Positions 32,201 to 42,835 of a stretch of DNA of 64,000 nt are shown here, in pieces; within the stretch, counting starts at the first letter, position 1; each line of letters begins with the position of its first letter. A program made the position numbers and the translations under genes. Source of the DNA: Isochrysis galbana (Eukaryota > Haptophyta > Isochrysidales > Isochrysidaceae); the NCBI GenBank assembly GCA_018136815.1, contig CM030942.1, forward strand, positions 1,759,171 through 1,823,170. The letters run 5' to 3'. Below the pieces are notes generated by a model. That model did not search any database. It was not told where the DNA came from and saw nothing but the letters and a program-made list of their open reading frames with translations.

Positions 32201-34899
32201 CGACGGTGGCGGCGGAGATGGCGGCGGCGGAGATGGAGGTGGCGGAGAGGGAGGAGGTGGCGACGGAGGTGGAGGCGATGGAGGTGGTTGAGATGGGGGA
32301 GGTGGCCATGGCGGTGGTGGGGATGGTGGTGGCGGGGACGGAGGCGGAGGCGAGGGCGGAGGCGGTGAAGGCGGAGGGGGCCACGGTGGAGGCGGTGAGG
32401 GCGGTGGCGAAGTTGGCGGTGGGGGCGAGGGTGGGGGACGCGAGGGCGGAGGAGGCGAGGGCGGCGGCGGAGACGGCGGGGGAGGCGAGGGTGGCGGCGG
32501 CGACGGCGGCGATGACGGCGGCGGCGGAGCTGGAGGAGGGGGGGATGGGGGTGGAGGGGATGGAGGGGGTGGGGATGGGTTGGGGGGCGAGGGGGGCGGC
32601 GGCGAGGGCGGGGGAGGCGAGGGAGGAGGGGGAGAAGGAGGCGGTGGCGACGGTGGAGGCGGTGAAGGGGGAGGGGGGGAGGGGGGGGGGGGGGAGGGGG
32701 GGGGGGGGGCGAAGGCGGTGGAGGTGAGGGAGGTGGCGGAGATGGCGGTGGCGGCGAGGGCGGTGGCGGCGACGGTGGAGGCGGCGAGGGCGGTGGCGGC
32801 GAGGGCGGTGGCGGCGACGGTGGGGGAGGAGACGGCGCTGGAGGCGATGGAGGTGGTAGAGATGGAGGTGGTGGCGATGGCGGGGGGGACGAAGGTGGCG
32901 GGGGGACGGCGGCGGAGGCGACGGCGGCGGAGGCGACGGCGGAGGGGGCGACGGCGGAGGCGGTGAGGGTGGCGGTGAAGATGGTGGCGGTGGAGAAGGT
33001 GGGGGAGGTAACGGCGGTGGTGGCGAGGGTGGCGGCGGAGACGGCGGCGGCGGCGAGGGTGGCGGCGGAGACGGCGGTGGAGAAGATGGCGGAGGAGGAG
33101 AGGGGGGGGGGGCGACGGCGGTGGTGGAGATGGTGGGGGCGGAGACGGCGGGGGCGGCAAGGGTGGTGGTGGTGAAGGAGGAGGCGGCGAGGGCGGCGGA
33201 GGCGAGGGCGGCGGCGGCGAGGGTGGAGGCGGTGATGGAGGGGGAGGAGACGGTGGCGGCGGTATGGGCGGAGGGGGCGACGGCGGAGGGGACGACGGCG
33301 GAGGGGGCGACGGCGGGGGTATTAACGGCGGTGGAGGCAATGGTGGCGGCGGAGATGGTGGCGGAGGCGAGGGTGGTGGGGGCGATGGCGGCGGTGAGGA
33401 TGGCGGAGGCGACGGCGGTGGCGGGGATGGAGGGGGCGGGGAAGGAGGTGGAGGAGATGGAGGTGGTGGAGATGGGGGTGGAGGTGATGGAGGCGTAGGC
33501 GACGGCGGGGGCCGCGAGGGTGGAGGTGGGGAGGGTGGAGGTGGCAAGGGTGGTGGTCTCGATGGTGGAGGGGGTGATGGGGGAGGCGGCGACGGAGGTG
33601 GCGGCGAGGGTGGGGGGGAGAGGGTGGTGGCGGCGAGGGTGGTGGCAGTGAGGGCGGGGGAGGAGAGGGCGGCGGCGGCGAGGGTGGCGGAGGCGATGGT
33701 GGGGGAGGAGAGGGTGGTGGCGGCGAGGGTGGTGGCAGTGAGGGCGGGGGAGGAGAGGGCGGCGGCGGCGAGGGTGGCGGAGGCGATGGTGGGGGGGTTG
33801 ATGGGGGTGGCGGCGCCGGTGGGGGCGGCGAGGGCGGTGGCGGCGAAGGCGGTGGCGGGGAGGGCGGGGGAGGAGAGGGCGGTGGCGGCAAGGGCAGGGG
33901 CGACGAGGGCGGGGGAGGAGAGGGCGGCGGCGGCGAGGGTGGCGGCAGCGAGGGCGGTGGTGGCGAGGGCGGCGGCGACGCGGGTGGCTGCAAGGGCGGA
34001 GGGGCATAAGGCGGCGGCGGCGAGGGCGGCGGCGGCAAGGGCGGCGGCGGCAACGGAGGAGGGGGTGAGGGCGGTGGTGGCGAGGGCGAGGGCGGCGAGG
34101 GCGGCGGTGGTGCTGGTGGCGGCGGTGACGGTGGGTACCGGCAGTGCGAAAGCTCCGGTAGAAAGTCCGCGCAAGCGTAGTCGCAATTCCCAGCAGCTCT
34201 GCACGTAGGGCAGAAGAGGTCCTGGCATGTGCTCGAAGTGACTGATGAGCAATCGACTGTGTCTTCAATACACGGGATTGGAGGCGACGGTGGTGGAGGC
34301 TGTGACGGAGGGAGGGGTGGCAGCGAGGGCGGAGGTGGCGGAGTACTTGGCGGCGACGTCGGTGGAGGCGGCGAGGGCGGAGGTGCTGGGGGTGGCGATG
34401 GGGGTAGCGAAGGAGATGGCGGCGGAGACAGGGGGGGGGGCAAAGACGGAGGAAATGGTGGAGGAGCGGGAGGATAGAAGCAGTGGTCGTACGCAGCCAC
34501 TCGTGTGCGGCACTCAAAATCGCAGGTTCCCTGGGCCCACAGGCCGCAGAGTAGATCTAGCTGCGCATCGGAAAACGTCAGGCAGTCCGACCGTGAATTC
34601 TTGCACTCGACAGCCAGCCGCCGCCGCTCAATCTTCACACCGACGCGTGGTGTCGGCTGATCGCTTGCGGCTGGGGCGCGAGTCTGCTGTATTCGGTTGG
34701 CAGGCTGCGCGATGGCGAGGCTAGGCAGCGGCGTCCCCTCCGCCTGCTCGAGCGACGCCCCGCTGCCGCCGTACGCCAGGCCAAGAAGGCCGAGGAGAGC
34801 GGAGGTCATGGTGGCGAGCGCCCACCGCCGACTCTTGGCTCTCTTTGTGGGCTTGGCATGGGCTCTGCGGGGCGAGGGCGTGGGTTTGGGCGCGTCCAT
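17249..34899 (-). CDS. Giant SPPPP-repeat (HRGP/pherophorin-type) membrane protein, about 5,885 residues
   Basis: The start ATG at 34897-34899 opens a basic N-terminus and a hydrophobic segment (TSALLGLLGLAYGGSGA), probably a signal or anchor. Two related six-Cys modules follow (about residues 98-140 and 210-255, each ending CDxxCxx...HCxYPP). Then comes a Ser-Pro4 array of about 15 kb (34130-19250). The C-terminal part (19240-17249) is unique: a domain FELRMDVGNST...ALTVTPI, an LNR-like Cys module CADSC...YGTDCADCGAR, one membrane helix WIVSISVIVGAIALLCLAAL and a basic/Ser-rich cytoplasmic tail of about 365 residues. Role by analogy: a cell-surface Pro-rich glycoprotein rod anchored in the plasma membrane. 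The frame as sequenced changes seven times inside the array (near 33.61, 33.11, 32.89, 32.70, 26.14, 23.76 and 22.21 kb), always at a G run and always in the same direction. 17,651 nt plus seven bases is divisible by three, so I treat it as one gene with under-called homopolymers. Confidence 0.75.
19250..34130 (-). repeat. Ser-Pro4 coding minisatellite, about 980 units of 15 bp
   Basis: The plus strand reads GGNGGNGGNGGNGAN repeated; the minus strand reads TCN(CCN)4. The unit cannot make a stop codon in any of six frames, which explains the many very long open frames on both strands (Gly-Gly-Gly-Gly-Asp/Glu on plus; Ala/Thr/Val- or His/Arg-rich in off-frames). Between about 26.1 and 31.1 kb a larger period of about 1.35-1.38 kb is seen. 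Confidence 0.9.
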
Positions 34900-36115
34900 C
34901 TACCGCCTTCGAACAGTGGAGCCCCAGGCGGGAGAGCGTGGCGGAGGCCTGGGGCCTCCGTCTTCCCCCCTCTTTCTCCCCCTTCTCGACCTCCCCTCTC
35001 CCCTCTCGCCTTCCCTGGCGGAAGCGAACGGCGGCGGCCGGGAGGGGCTACTGTAGGGAGGGAGAGAGAGGGGGGGGGGGGGGGAAGGAGAGAGAGCTCC
35101 TAACTCAGCTCTGCTAACTCAGCTCTTCCCTCTCTTCCCTCTCTTCTCTCTCTCTGCTATCTCACTTTTCTCTCCCTTCTCCCTCCTCTCCCTTCCTTTC
35201 CCCTTCTTACTCTTCGTCTTTTGAGCCAAGTCGTCGCGCCGGCCTCTCGATAGGAGGGGCGGCGGGGGACTCCGCTTCTTCTCCACATCTACTCTGTCAA
35301 AGGGCGCTCTTCTCTCGTTCCACAGCGGATGGCCGTCAAAGTCCTTCTCTCCCATCTCTCTCTCTCCCCTGTGTCGAGAAGAGATCCTCCCCCAGGAGGC
35401 GAACAGAGAGGACCAGTGGAGCTGCCCGCGCTGGGAATGTCTTCCCTCCTTTCAGAAGTTTATCTCTCACAAACGGTCGTGCGTTGGCGAGTTGCACACA
35501 GGGTTCAAGGATGCATCGCCGAGCGCACTCACAGATACGAGACAAAAACCTATCGACGATAGGAGAAAGCGCCGCAAGGCGATCGGCGCCCACAGGGGCA
35601 AGACGACGACGTTATCCATTTCGCCGGCAACGCGCCAACTCGACCACGAGACGACTATTCTTAGCAAGATCCAAGAAGCACTGAATCGGATCGGCGGCGG
35701 CGGTTGCGCTTGGAGCAAAGATAGCCCACTTCATGGAAGAAGAGAGCTTCTGAGCCGTTTCGCGTTTCGGCGTTGCAGCACAACGAGTGTGCGGGGGCGT
35801 GGGAACGCGTCCCGGCGTCCCGATTTATTTTATAATACTACTATCTATCTTCCCCGAAGGTCGTGGCCGTTGACCGTTGAGACAAACACCCCAATAATTG
35901 TTGCCATTCCCGAGGAAAATACCTACTACTACTAGGCCAAAAGATTCAGGGCCAAATATTATAATGACTGACCGACCGGCTGTCGCATTCGCGAATCGAC
36001 ACTCATAAGGCTTCTCTCTTCTCTTCGTCGTTCGGCATTTATCGTTATAATTCTCAGCTTTCTCTCGTTCTCGTTCTCGGTCAAAAGCTTCGCATTGACG
36101 CCCTAGTTGGGCTAT
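34900..36115. other. Promoter side of the giant gene and intergenic repeats
   Basis: 35050-35090 is GA/G-rich and 35125-35215 is CT-rich. 35990-36100 (CATTTATCGTTATAATTCTC, TCAAAAGCTTCGC) is shared with 61905-61990, so it is a dispersed repeat. No supported gene. Confidence 0.45.
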
Positions 36116-36121
36116 AAGTAC

Positions 36122-36139
36122 TGAGTACTGATATTAGTA
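36122..36139. repeat. Left target-site duplication of the full-length LINE
   Basis: TGAGTACTGATATTAGTA, repeated exactly at 42422-42439. Confidence 0.9.
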
Positions 36140-36161
36140 TAAAACTATTGTTATAGTTTTA
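36140..36161 (+). promoter_or_regulatory. 5'-terminal hairpin of the LINE
   Basis: A nine-base-pair perfect stem with loop TGTT occupies the first 22 nt of the element, three bases before the ORF1 ATG. Copies elsewhere have hairpins with different stem sequences in the same place. Confidence 0.7.
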
Positions 36162-36164
36162 GCG

Positions 36165-37814
36165 ATGGAGCGCGCGCCGACCGCTCCCACCTCCCAGCCC
36201 CCCGCCGCCACGACGCCCCAACGGGGCCGCCCCAAACCGCCGGAGCCCAAGCGCCCACAGGCCGCCGCGCCGCCTGACAACGACGTCGACATGACGGCAC
36301 CACCCTCGCCTCCCAAGCTGCCACAGAACCAGGGAACAGGCAGAGTCCTGTTCCCTGGTGACAACCAGACCCAGGGCAATGCCCTGCCACCCAACCCCTC
36401 CGCTCCTCCACCAACTCAAGGACTCCCCATGGGAGGTGGCAGCTCTGCTGCCACCCCCATGGCGGCCACTCCTACCATCAGTGCACCCCTCGGGGGCGGG
36501 CACTTAACACAACAATCCATATTGGGGGCCTTTGCGCCCTCAAACCAACAACCAACTCAAGCAGCCAGGACATACGCGCAAGCTGCGCATGGTCACAAAG
36601 GGAAGGTTCCAGCCCAGCAGGCCCAGCAGCCACAAGCCCAACAACCACAGCAGCCATCGCGCAAGCGGGCGGATCCTCAGTCGGATCCAAAGCCGACTCT
36701 CCACAACACCACCCCTTTTGCTTCTCCTCCACCTGATGAGGAAGAGGAGCCTGAAGACACGCCTTTTTTCATCCAGCTAGCTCAGCTAGCTGATGACAAA
36801 AAGGACATCAAGAGCGAGGATGTCGCCACCTTCATGAAATTCCTCCTCTCTAGGCTGGAAGGCCTAGACGCAACTCCAGATGGCATGGACAAAGGCCGCA
36901 AAGGCCCATGGATCTTCTATGTCGATGAAGACGCACACGATCAATTCAAGGCCGCATACGGAGACAAAGTTAACACAGCCCTCTCGGGAATCCCGCATGA
37001 ATTTGGAATCACCTATGGCGCGTTAATCGACTCGGCCCCTCGTAAGTCGAGCGCTATCCGGTCCTCCCTAAAAGAGGTGGCGACCTACATTGTTCTTCGC
37101 ATCTTTGATCCGATCAAGGCTTTTAAGACCAAGACTAGGCATTTGGCCAACTCGCTCGAGCGCGAGGGTTTCCACGTGCTAAGGGGCAACCAACAGCGAG
37201 CCAAAACCTCACTCGAAGGTATCACGAAGGTTGAGTCCGGCAAGCGTCCCATCTGGCACTTTTATGTTTACACGGACACGTCGGCCTTAGGGCACCGTTT
37301 CCCTCGCAACTTTCATGTGACTCTCGATGACGGAGAAAATTTCAACTTGGACTATGCGGTCCGATCATCAGTGGAATGTGTGACTCCTGAAGGGGAGTTA
37401 GCCATCCATGGAGCCCCCGAAGGCTGCAAAGGATATGACAAGCCGTGGGCTATCTCGTTTCTTCGTAAAAACCAAGTTAGCTTTCGCCAATGCACGTGCG
37501 AACAAGATAAGGCGAAAGCAGAACAACGAAAGCGCCAAAGGGACGCAAGTAACGCCATGGACTACAGGGCCCTCATGGGCCTTGGAGCGGCGGCGCCATG
37601 CCGCCGATTCATGGCGGGCGAATGCAAAAACAACCGCATGAAAGGACGTCAAATCGTCCAATGCTCCTCCAGTCACGACATCCCCGGATGTTGGGTAAAG
37701 GATCCCACCACGGGCAAACAATCTTGTATGGTCAAATGCAATCTTAAACCTAATAAGGCTTATCCAGGGTACTGCGTGAACGGAGTTAGTTGCCTTTACC
37801 GTCATGGTGAATAG
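36165..37814 (+). CDS. LINE ORF1 protein with C-terminal Cys/His zinc motifs
   Basis: 549 residues. It starts MERAPTAPTSQPPAATTPQR: a Pro/Gln/Ala-rich disordered first third, a middle part with EDTPFFIQLAQLADDKK, and a possible RNA-binding fold around DKGRKGPWIFYVDEDAHDQF and YIVLRIFDPIKAFKTKTRHL. The C-terminus has CRRFMAGEC...CSSSH and CVNGVSCLYRH, which fit CCCH-type zinc fingers. LINE ORF1 proteins bind element RNA and form the retrotransposition particle. Its stop (TAG, 37812-37814) lies within the first codons of ORF2, suggesting that ORF2 is translated by reinitiation. Related ORF1 starts (MERA...) lie at 6754, 50647, 53852 and 54186. Confidence 0.85.
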   Translation: MERAPTAPTSQPPAATTPQRGRPKPPEPKRPQAAAPPDNDVDMTAPPSPPKLPQNQGTGRVLFPGDNQTQGNALPPNPSAPPPTQGLPMGGGSSAATPMAATPTISAPLGGGHLTQQSILGAFAPSNQQPTQAARTYAQAAHGHKGKVPAQQAQQPQAQQPQQPSRKRADPQSDPKPTLHNTTPFASPPPDEEEEPEDTPFFIQLAQLADDKKDIKSEDVATFMKFLLSRLEGLDATPDGMDKGRKGPWIFYVDEDAHDQFKAAYGDKVNTALSGIPHEFGITYGALIDSAPRKSSAIRSSLKEVATYIVLRIFDPIKAFKTKTRHLANSLEREGFHVLRGNQQRAKTSLEGITKVESGKRPIWHFYVYTDTSALGHRFPRNFHVTLDDGENFNLDYAVRSSVECVTPEGELAIHGAPEGCKGYDKPWAISFLRKNQVSFRQCTCEQDKAKAEQRKRQRDASNAMDYRALMGLGAAAPCRRFMAGECKNNRMKGRQIVQCSSSHDIPGCWVKDPTTGKQSCMVKCNLKPNKAYPGYCVNGVSCLYRHGE

Positions 37815-40800
37815 TAGAGACTTAAAGATTGCGACATACAATTTGAACGGAGCGAAACATAAATTAACGTCGACTCTAGCGCAAGCGAGACTAGGAGGGA
37901 TCCATGTTCTGTACGCGCAAGAACTACACCATTACAGCGATGGGTGGCACCTAAGGGTGCGAGGTTTGGCCAGGTCCCTTGGCTGGGACTGGTTTCAATC
38001 CCCCGCGTCTAGGGGCGACCCTGGGAGCGGAGTGGCGGTAGCCATTAGAAGAGACAGAAGCGACGTAGTAGTAGAATCTTGGTCGGTAGTTATCCCGGGA
38101 AGGCTGGTAGTAGTAAAGGCTAAGATCGGACATGAAACAATATCTTTCGCCTCAGTGTATCTAAATGCTCGACCTAATAAACGTAAAGAAGACATTAAAG
38201 TCCTTCATGAGACATCGGAAATACTTTCTCACACCATTATAGCGGGCGATTTCAATTGCGTGGAGAACATACATAGAGACACCCGGCCCACCGCGGGGGC
38301 GACCCCTTATGCAAATACGGGAGGCAGAGCCCTCACGAGGGCGCTTGCCTCGCATGGCCTCACTGACGTCCAACTGCTGGTTAATCCGGGCTTAAAAGAA
38401 CAATACACGAGGTGCGGGCACCTGACCCACACGAGAATAGATCGAGTATACGCCGCAGAATACTACTCCACGTGGAGATGGCATAAGGCATACATAGATC
38501 TTAAACTTTTCACGGGCCTAGCGGCGTCGGACCACCACCCGGTGGTAGCGACTTTTGCTACCGCCCCCCCACGACGGGCAACGGAAATAGAAGCCAAAAT
38601 ACCTTTGGAGGTATTAGATGACCCGGAGACCCGGGAGATGATCAGCCTCCTCTGGAGGAAACTCTACCCGGCCCCTCCGGGAGAGGACGAAGGGGACAAG
38701 TTATCCGCATGGACGGAAGCCAAAAGGAAGGTATCTTCGATACTCCTCGCGAAGGCGGTTGAGCTTCGCAGACGACAGAGGTACGCGCAAGCGGAAATCG
38801 ACGCGGTGGCGGATGCTAGAAAAGCCCAAATGGGGGCGACCCCCGGGACGACCCGGTCGGACATCATAGCGGAACTAAACCGCAAAGTAGTCGACAAAAG
38901 ACGTACCTTCTCACCCGCCCCGTCATTAGCGGAGAAAATCATAAGGGCGGAAGAGCTTGTTACAAAGCAATTTTTTAAGAGATTCACGCCTAGACACGCT
39001 AGCGGCGACATCCCGGCGATGTACGCTGGAGTGAGATGGGAAGACCCGCAACCGGCCCTAGATGAAGACAACGTAGCAACCGACGACACCGCGATTCTGG
39101 CCTCGTTACGGGGCTACTATGTATGGCTTTTCAGCGAAAAGATCTCTCAAGGCGCGGAGCCCCTCCTTCGCGCGCTAAGGCAGCGTCAGATACCGACGAG
39201 TCATAGGTCCTTCTTGGACAAGCCCATCGGATACTCGGAGATCATTAGGGCTATACGACAAATGGCGAAGGGCAAATCCGCGGGACCAGATGGCATACCA
39301 ATGGAGTTCTACCAGAGCTTTGAAAAGCTAGTGGCCCCGCGCCTGATGGACATGTTTCACGAAGCCTACCGGTCGGGGGCATTACCGGAGGACACGTGCT
39401 CGGGTGATATAGCCCTGCTCTATAAAAAAGGGGACGCCAGGGACCCGAGGAATTATAGACCAATAACGTTGCTCCAAACGGACTACAAAATCCTCGCCAG
39501 GATCCTAGCTAACAGACTCAAAAAGACGATACATACGATCATCTCCAAGGAGCAAGTGGGCTTTGTGCCTAGGAGGATGATAGGCGAAGCCACCCATCTG
39601 CTAAAGCTAGTGCAAGCATACCTGGATGACGCAGACGAAGAGGGACTAGCCCTGGCGATAGACTGGGAGAAAGCCTTCGATAGAGTCAGTTGGGATTATT
39701 ATCATAAAGCGATACAGGCATTGGGCTTCGGCCCCGGTTACTCTAGATGGCTAACACTATTAACTAACGCGGATTCCCTTCCGATCAGATGGATCAAGGC
39801 CAATGGTAGACGCAGCAATCCCTTCACGATACATTGCGGCATGCCCCAAGGGTGCCCGCTATCGCCCCTAGCTTTTCTCTTAGTGGCCGAAGGCCTAACA
39901 AGACTAGTCAACGCCGACCCTGAGATGAAGGGAATCACAATAGGACCTAGAGAGTTAAGGCTTTCGCAGTTTGCCGACGACACGCAAATTTTAGCGAGCT
40001 CTTTCGAGTCACTTGAGAGGGCGATGCACATCTTAGAGAGCTATGGAACCGCCACCGGGGCTAGGGTGAACAAAAGCAAGAGTATACTAATAAGAATGGG
40101 ATCGCTTATAGGGGCGCAGGTCCCCGAGACGCTAGCTTATCTTAAAACACTCGGCGAAGGCGAGTATGCGACCATTCTAGGAGTCCCTTTCTGGGAAGGG
40201 CTAGAAAACGACTCCTTCTGGGAGAAGCTATACGCAAAGCTTAAGAAAAAGGTCGCAACATGGAGAGGCCTGAAGAGTCTCTCCATTCACGGGAGGACAC
40301 TACTAGTGAACTTTATAATCTACGGGACGCCGAGATATTGGCTATCCACGTCCACTCCTCCGGCATGGTTCATGGAGGCCATAGACTCGGACGTTCAAAC
40401 TATACTGTGGGATAGGTCTCCCCGACTTCAGGCGGACGAGCTAGGCTCCTCGCAAGAGGGTCGGAAGTGGATAACCCTTCCGGCATATCCGAGGGTAGGC
40501 ACAAGCGATGACGGGCCCCTACTGGGGGTCGGACTACTTCCCATGGCCGAACACACGAGGGCGCTCCAAGCGATATGGATAGTCCGATATCTTAACCCGT
40601 CAATGGCGGAATGGAAGATAGTCTTGGATCAATGGTTCAGCCGCACCCCCTTAGGGCGAGCGGCGGTCTTTTCGAAGGTCGACTCGAAGAGCCTCACGGC
40701 TAGCATTCGCGGCAATAACACGCTCCCGGCCTTCTGGAAGCACGCGCTGGAAAATTTCAGAAGGATCAACTTCCTTAGGGGAGAAATCACACGAGAAGGC

Positions 40801-42118
40801 ACTCAGGGCTCCCCGATATGGCACAATCTTTTCCACAAGCCTCCGGCTATTCATCACTCACATAGGTCGAAATGGGAGTCTCTACAGACAGTTATTGTTC
40901 ACTACGGGGGACGTTTACACTATGGAAGAATGCGCGGCTTACCTGCCGGGCGGAGAACGTTGGATACGCCATAGGGGAAATTACATATCGGTAGGCCCCT
41001 TTCTTAAATCGTGGGAAAAGATTTCTGAGTGGACGAGATCAAGACTAATACATACCACTTTCGATTATATGAGCCTTCTTAGAAAAAAAGCGAAGTCTCC
41101 GCCCCCGGCTCCAGAGGAGCAAGGGATAGTCCCTCAGGAAGATCCGGACGCACACGATCTAGGCGAGATCCTAGTAGACATAGACCATAACTTTTATCTG
41201 CGCCGAAGAGGCGACTACCACAAAGTCCAGCTCAATGTCATGGGAGAGCCCCACATCCACGAGCAGATTAGCCCGCAACTACTGCCCGACGAACTTTACA
41301 CCCCGCTGAAGTGGGGGCGTGCGTACGACGGCCCGGCGGAAACGGCGTATCCGTTACCCCAAGAATACATGCTAAACGGCACGCGTACAACACTAGAGGA
41401 TGTAAGTGTCAGGGACTTGACTAAAGCGTTCCTCGCTTTGAGGAAAACCAAAACACAAAAATCCACACTAAGATGGGAAAAAAGGTTACCGGTCCTCTCG
41501 GGAAAGTGGAAACAAATATCGCAATTATACAAATATAACTTTTTGACGCCTAGAGACTCTTATTTGCATTTCAAACATGTCCTACATAGGAGGTTAGCTA
41601 CAGCGAACCGCTTTGCTGACGATCCAACATGCCGCTTTTGCGGCACGGCCCCTGAAAGCTCCACCCACCTGGCCTCATGTATCGCGACGGAGCCCATCTT
41701 TGAATTCATAGAAGGACTTCTGGGGATTAGCCTTAGGCCGGGATCCGAAACAGCCCAACGACTTTTCTGCTATCAAGTGGACAGACCGCACCCCTCCTTA
41801 GGATACTTAGGCATCCTGGCGTGGAGGTACATCCTAACTGGCTTTTATAACATCCAATATGGCAACGCGGACGGCAGGTCCGTTAGATCGATCTTAAGAG
41901 CGATCCTTGCGAGATACCACCTATTAGTAACGGCGAAAGTCGGGTTCTTTCAGAGGCTGAAAAAACAACGAGAGAATAGGGGGCTACACGCCCCGAGCAA
42001 CAAACACATTAAGAAATTGATAAGTCCGCTCTACACGGTGGACAAGGAGTTCAACCTAGGAACATCGGAAGACCTCCTGCAGGCGGCGAGAGGTCTAGAC
42101 ATCCGTAACATCACCTGA
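37804..42118 (+). pseudogene. LINE ORF2: APE endonuclease plus reverse transcriptase, one frame break
   Basis: The first frame (37804-40974) has an exonuclease-endonuclease-phosphatase domain: ATYNLNGAKH, AQELHH, IAGDFNCVEN and GLAASDHHPVVATF (residues about 8-255). The reverse transcriptase follows: KGKSAGPDGIPMEFYQ (about 485), NYRPITLLQTDYKI, AIDWEKAFDRVSWDYY, GMPQGCPLSPLAF and the catalytic QFADDTQ (about 722). The frame is lost at the G run 40906-40910 and coding continues one frame over to 42118 with a CCHC zinc motif CRFCGTAPESSTHLASC and the tail LQAARGLDIRNIT. One base fewer in the G run would restore one reading frame, so this is a recent break or a sequencing error. Confidence 0.9.
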
Positions 42119-42421
42119 GGCACTTAATACCGCGTCATAGAAGAAACCGCGGAGGATATCAATGATGATCCCACGATATACAATAGAAGGCAACCCGAAT
42201 TAACACTAGCATAAAGGACGAATCACAGTCTCCAGCCCCCTTCTCTCCAACTCCCGGCCGAAGCAGCGCGCGCGGCCTCCCCGGAACCAGCTTCTCCGAT
42301 AAAGAGGGAACTGGGAAAGGGGGAGGGGGTTGTCAGGGGTTAAGGTTGGGTAGTAGGGAGGTACACTAGCACACTGCCTCACGCCGCACGCGTAGCGGGG
42401 AATTTTAAGAAGATTTTTTTT
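42119..42421 (+). other. LINE family A 3' UTR and T tail
   Basis: TTAAGGTTGGGTAGTAGGGA and GTAGCGGGGAATTTTAAGAA, ending in a T run. The same 3' UTR is found at about 7235-7412 and 51345-51507. Confidence 0.85.
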
Positions 42422-42439
42422 TGAGTACTGATATTAGTA

Positions 42440-42835
42440 CTGATGCATTAGTATTAGCTCCCCAGGAGCTGATATACTGATGTTAGTGCCTAGGCTGCCA
42501 ATTCAAAAATAAAACTGAAAACAAAACTCCGGAGCGGGAACGAGCCCCCGCGAACAAGCGCAGAGGCGCGCCCGCCCGCTCGCTCCCCCCCCCCCTATCT
42601 CTCCTGCTAGCTGCTAGCTGCCCACCCCTGGACCACCTTGGCCTCTTGGCCTCTTCACATGCACCTGCCAACTCGCCGTGCTCTCTGTTTGTTTGCGCTG
42701 CCCTCCCCTTTGCGCGCGCGCCACGCGCTGCACGCTGAACACCCCCAGTAAGTATAAGTATAATAATAGCGATACTAGAAGTTGTAATAGGGGTGTAAGG
42801 TGTAAGTAAGGTGTACGCTGATATTAGTACTGATG
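42440..42835. other. Repeat-rich intergenic sequence
   Basis: CTGATATTAGTACTGATG motifs occur at 42424-42440 and 42818-42836; GC-rich in between. No gene seen. Confidence 0.35.

Larger units (their letters stand above)
36140..42421 (+). mobile_element. Full-length two-ORF LINE (family A), 6.28 kb
   Basis: Bounded by an exact 18-bp duplication (36122-36139 and 42422-42439). The element begins with a perfect hairpin: TAAAACTAT, loop TGTT, ATAGTTTTA (36140-36161), then GCG and the ORF1 ATG, so there is almost no conventional 5' UTR. ORF1 and ORF2 overlap by 11 nt. The 3' UTR is about 300 bp and ends TTTTAAGAAGA followed by eight T. APE-type endonuclease plus RT places it in the L1/Tx1-like group of LINEs (family knowledge). 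It is intact except for one frame break in ORF2. Confidence 0.92.

Noticed and set aside
19107-33500. Very long plus-strand open frames (Gly-Gly-Gly-Gly-Asp/Glu, or Ala/Val/Glu-rich)
   Set aside because: They are antisense shadows: the 15-bp unit has no stop codon in any frame. Unique domains with signal, Cys modules and a membrane helix exist only on minus.
19131-34517. A second 5,128-codon minus frame rich in Ala/Thr/His/Arg
   Set aside because: It alternates between SPPPP and off-frame readings and lacks the unique C-terminal domain; explained by the same frame breaks.
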